A stretch of DNA of 64,000 nucleotides, from contig JACKPU010000001.1 in assembly GCA_024233285.1 (NCBI GenBank), positions 1 to 64,000 on the forward strand, written 5' to 3'. Positions 61,704 to 64,000 of the stretch are shown here, one piece after another. A program made the position numbers and the translations under genes. Under the pieces are notes generated by a model, which was not told the origin of the DNA, ran no database searches, and saw only the letters and a list, made by a program, of their open reading frames with translations. Numbering within the stretch: position 1 is the first letter of the stretch; every line of letters begins with the position of its first letter. Source of the stretch: Opitutaceae bacterium (GTDB lineage Bacteria > Verrucomicrobiota > Verrucomicrobiia > Opitutales > Opitutaceae).

Positions 61704-62657
61704 TTACTCTTCAAACAGCGGCTCGCCGGGCTTGATGCGCACGTAGCCGCCGGGGGCCTCGATCTCAAGTTGCGGACCGCCGCCGAGGTATTCGCCGACC
61801 AGCCGGCTGCGGCCGGAGCCACCGCGCGAGGTGTCGACCTTCATCTCGCTGAAAATTTTACCCCAACGGGACCGGGCCTTGATGCTAAACTTCTCGTCCG
61901 GGTTGATGACCGTGGTGATGTTGCCCACGGCGGTGCGAATGCGGGACGGGCCCGTGATCTGGGCGAACTGTGCGCTCACGTCGCCGTTGGCGACCTGGGC
62001 ATCGACTACATTGCGCGCGTTCATGATTTCGATGTCGCCATTCACTGTTTCCATGATCGCGCGGCCGCCGACAGTGCCGACCTGCAGATTGCCTTGGGAG
62101 GCTTTCAAATTCACCGACCCGGTGCAGCGGGCAAGAATCACGTTACCAACGCGGGTTTCGGCCTGGATGTTGCCGTCAATGTGGCGGAAGGAAATCGAGC
62201 CAGTCTCCGCTCTCGCCTTCACGTTGCCGGTCAGGTTGCCGACCGTGATTGATCCATCGGCAGTCATGATCTCCAGATTGCTGTGCGGCGGAACCACCAA
62301 GTCGAAATGGATCTCGAGTTTCTTGAGTTCGAACAAATCGATGCGGATCCCGGTTTCCCGCGGATTCGCCGCGGTGATGAATATGCCGTCGTCCCGGGCC
62401 GTCATCGAGAGTTGCAAGCTGTCGAGCGCGTTCCGCGCCTCGGCTTCCTCGGCGTAGGTGGAAATGCTGCGCACGCTGATTTCGACCTGATCACCGTCAC
62501 CTTCAACGATGTTGATGAAACCGCGATAGGTATTAAGGCTGACGATGCCGTTGGCTGCGAGGGAGAAACGCTGCTGCTCCACGCGCTGCATGGCGCGGCC
62601 CGGCCCGACGGCCAGGAGAACGATCAAAAACAACCAGAACAACCGTTGCAGCTTCAT
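61704..62657 (-). CDS. DUF4097 family beta-strand repeat protein
   Basis: A 317-residue exported protein with signal peptide 'LFWLFLIVLLAVGPGRAM' and a right-handed beta-helix of repeats such as 'ADGSITVGNLTGNVKAR', 'TRVGNVILARCTGSVNL', 'TVNGDIEIMNARNVVDA'. The DUF4097 family is structural and of unknown function. The C-terminus 'SRLVGEYLGGGPQLEIEAPG' closely resembles the end of the next DUF4097 protein. The ATG at 62657 is preferred over 62669. A tandem 10-bp direct repeat lies just upstream. Confidence 0.82.
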   Translation of the reverse strand: MKLQRLFWLFLIVLLAVGPGRAMQRVEQQRFSLAANGIVSLNTYRGFINIVEGDGDQVEISVRSISTYAEEAEARNALDSLQLSMTARDDGIFITAANPRETGIRIDLFELKKLEIHFDLVVPPHSNLEIMTADGSITVGNLTGNVKARAETGSISFRHIDGNIQAETRVGNVILARCTGSVNLKASQGNLQVGTVGGRAIMETVNGDIEIMNARNVVDAQVANGDVSAQFAQITGPSRIRTAVGNITTVINPDEKFSIKARSRWGKIFSEMKVDTSRGGSGRSRLVGEYLGGGPQLEIEAPGGYVRIKPGEPLFEE

Positions 62658-62666
62658 GCTGCCTGT

Positions 62667-62686
62667 CATTCAGGCCCATTCAGGCC
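62667..62686. repeat. Tandem 10-bp direct repeat
   Basis: CATTCAGGCC occurs twice without spacer upstream of the DUF4097 gene. It overlaps the alternative start ATG at 62669. It may be a regulatory site or a slippage product. Confidence 0.4.
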
Positions 62687-62730
62687 TGTCGACAAACCCG
62701 AGCTGCTGGGTATGAATACACCCTCTCTAC

Positions 62731-62740
62731 GTAGTTCTAC
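62731..62740. promoter_or_regulatory. GTAGTTCTAC site upstream of DUF4097 gene
   Basis: Same decamer as at 42596-42605, extended here to CTACGTAGTTCTACG. It lies 74 bp upstream of the ATG at 62657. Confidence 0.3.
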
Positions 62741-62769
62741 GGGCCTCCAAATGACCCGCCACGAGCAAG

Positions 62770-63711
62770 TTACCGCGTGCGAATCTCGATGTCGCCACCG
62801 CTGGTCCGCAGCTTCAACTTGGGGCCGCCGCCATTGACCGCACCAACCAGGCGACTTTTGCCGATGCCGCCGCGCTCAATCGCGATCGTCAACCCAGCCG
62901 CATCGACATCGCCGCCGCTCGTGGCCGCGTCCAGTTGAAACGCCGCGGCCTTGTCCAAGGTCACCTTGACGTAGCCACCGCTCGTGCTCAGCGAACAGTC
63001 ATCGGCCAGGGCGCCGTTGATTCGCGCCGTCACATCCCCGCCGCTGGTGTGGGCGTTCAATGAGCCCTCCACCGTATCCACGTCGATGTCACCGCCACTC
63101 GTGGTGATCTTGGTCGCTCCCACGACCCGGCCCACCTCAATGTCGCCGCCGGAGGTATCCAGCCTGGCGGCACCGGAAGATTCGCGCAATTCGATATCAC
63201 CGCCGCTCGTCGAGGCCTGGACCGTGCCGTCGATGCGGCCGATCCTGACGTCGCCACCGGTGGTGCCCGCCCGTATCGCGCCGGTCAAATCACCAATCAA
63301 GACATCGCCGCCGCTGGTGCCGAGTTGCGTGTCAAACCGGGCCGGGACCGTGATTTCAAACGAAACCTGCACCGGAGGCCAGAAGCGGAATTTCAATCCC
63401 GAGGGGCGCTTTTCATACTTGGCCGTGGCCGTCACGTCATTGCCGGATTGGCTGATTTCGAGCTTCAATTTCTGCAGCAATTCATCGGCCTCGGCGTCGT
63501 TCTTGGCCCGGATCTTCTGGCGCGCCACGACGACGACTTCGTTGCCCGCACCCGGCGTGACCGTGATGTCACCGCCTTGGGTTTCGACCTTCAGCAAGCC
63601 GCCGGACTGCACGGCAAACGATTTCTGCACCACGCGCTCAATGGGATCGCGCGCCAAGGCCGCGGACGCGCTGAGCAAACCAATCACAAGGAAACGAATC
63701 AGGGTTTTCAT
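62770..63711 (-). CDS. DUF4097 protein with ten TSGGD-type repeats
   Basis: A 313-residue exported protein (signal peptide 'MKTLIRFLVIGLLSASAALA'). From about residue 130 a regular repeat of roughly 19-20 residues begins, each unit opening with (T/S)SGGD(I/V): 'GTSGGDVLIG', 'STSGGDIELR', 'DTSGGDIEVG', 'TTSGGDIDVD', 'HTSGGDVTAR'. This predicts a long parallel beta-helix with one turn per repeat. It is a surface or periplasmic structural protein of unknown role, paralogous to the neighbouring DUF4097 protein. The second ATG (63711) is used. Confidence 0.85.
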   Translation of the reverse strand: MKTLIRFLVIGLLSASAALARDPIERVVQKSFAVQSGGLLKVETQGGDITVTPGAGNEVVVVARQKIRAKNDAEADELLQKLKLEISQSGNDVTATAKYEKRPSGLKFRFWPPVQVSFEITVPARFDTQLGTSGGDVLIGDLTGAIRAGTTGGDVRIGRIDGTVQASTSGGDIELRESSGAARLDTSGGDIEVGRVVGATKITTSGGDIDVDTVEGSLNAHTSGGDVTARINGALADDCSLSTSGGYVKVTLDKAAAFQLDAATSGGDVDAAGLTIAIERGGIGKSRLVGAVNGGGPKLKLRTSGGDIEIRTR

Positions 63712-63754
63712 ATGCATGCATAACCCCTGATCAGGCCCGGAAGTTACAGCAAAT

Positions 63755-64000
63755 TCAGTCGTTTTCCGGCAAAACCAGGGTCACCGGCATGCGGGCGAGC
63801 CGTTCAAAGAGTTTCAAGTCGGCACGGAGCGGCCACCAATCATACAGAAAAATCTCCGCCGGCCGCCAAAGCGCCACCCAGCCGATGATATCGAGCGACA
63901 GGACGATCGTGCCCAACAACGGGCTGCCGATCGCCAGGTTGTCCAACAACTGGCTCAAGGTCAGACACGCGCCGAGAAACAACAGCCCGACAAAGATCCG
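63755..64000 (-). CDS. Membrane protein, 5' truncated by window edge
   Basis: The frame is open to the last base of the window. The visible 81 residues contain two hydrophobic stretches ('FVGLLFLGACLTLSQLL' and 'LGTIVLSLDIIGWVALW') and a C-terminal soluble tail 'RLARMPVTLVLPEND'. No family can be named from this end alone. Confidence 0.55.
   Translation of the reverse strand, partial: RIFVGLLFLGACLTLSQLLDNLAIGSPLLGTIVLSLDIIGWVALWRPAEIFLYDWWPLRADLKLFERLARMPVTLVLPEND

Noticed and set aside
1..64000. tRNA, rRNA, CRISPR arrays, insertion sequences or prophage
   Set aside because: No cloverleaf, rRNA core, regularly spaced repeat array, transposase or phage structural gene was recognised on either strand.

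Overview
The window looks like a chromosomal segment of a Gram-negative member of the Verrucomicrobia, most likely of the Opitutaceae. This is inferred from high GC content, an LL-diaminopimelate aminotransferase route to lysine, a PEP-CTERM protein, TonB-dependent receptors, KDO synthesis, an MCE lipid-transport operon, and L-rhamnose catabolism of the RhaEW (fused aldolase-dehydrogenase) type. There are no rRNA or tRNA genes, CRISPR arrays, transposases or phage genes that I can recognise.

Layout. 1-11.2 kb: a rhamnose region (rhaB, sugar epimerase, rhaA, NCS1-like permease, then rhaEW and a second class II aldolase). It is split by a DUF4256 gene, an ATP-grasp gene and a nucleotidyltransferase pair that looks like a toxin-antitoxin module. 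11.3-14.3 kb: panC, dapL and a TauE/SafE permease. 14.3-17.9 kb: a four-gene MCE/Mla-type ABC operon. 18-24 kb: HAD phosphatase, DUF1697, then a cluster of ceramidase-like hydrolase, PhyH dioxygenase, AraC regulator and sodium:solute symporter. 24-33.6 kb: small membrane proteins, RecD2 helicase, histidine kinase and response regulator next to a GspE/PilB ATPase, and a paired M16 peptidase. 33.7-34.5 kb: two tandem small-gene cassettes sharing a covarying hairpin. 35-42.4 kb: a TonB receptor under a TPP riboswitch, gamma-glutamyltransferase, and a second TonB receptor. 42.6-47 kb: LuxR-type response regulator, TPR histidine kinase, exported and PEP-CTERM proteins. 47-51.4 kb: an overlapping operon of an exported TPR-CHAT protease, an ECF sigma factor and a membrane anti-sigma-like protein. 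51.4-64 kb: KamA, carA, small membrane and TonB-domain proteins, sialidase, kdsB, HPr, DUF2264, TatD, M32 carboxypeptidase, two DUF4097 proteins, and a partial membrane gene at the edge.

How the genes work together. RhaA, RhaB and RhaEW would take L-rhamnose to dihydroxyacetone phosphate and lactate, with the NCS1-like permease as a candidate uptake protein. The TPP riboswitch marks the 37 kb receptor as a thiamin (or precursor) importer. The most striking unit is the CHAT-ECF-anti-sigma operon. Its architecture suggests that a periplasmic caspase-like protease releases a sigma factor by cutting its membrane inhibitor. This would be a CRISPR-free analogue of the TPR-CHAT/Csx30/CASP-sigma arrangement of type III-E CRISPR systems. 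The tandem hairpin cassettes at 34 kb are the second strongest candidate for something undescribed.
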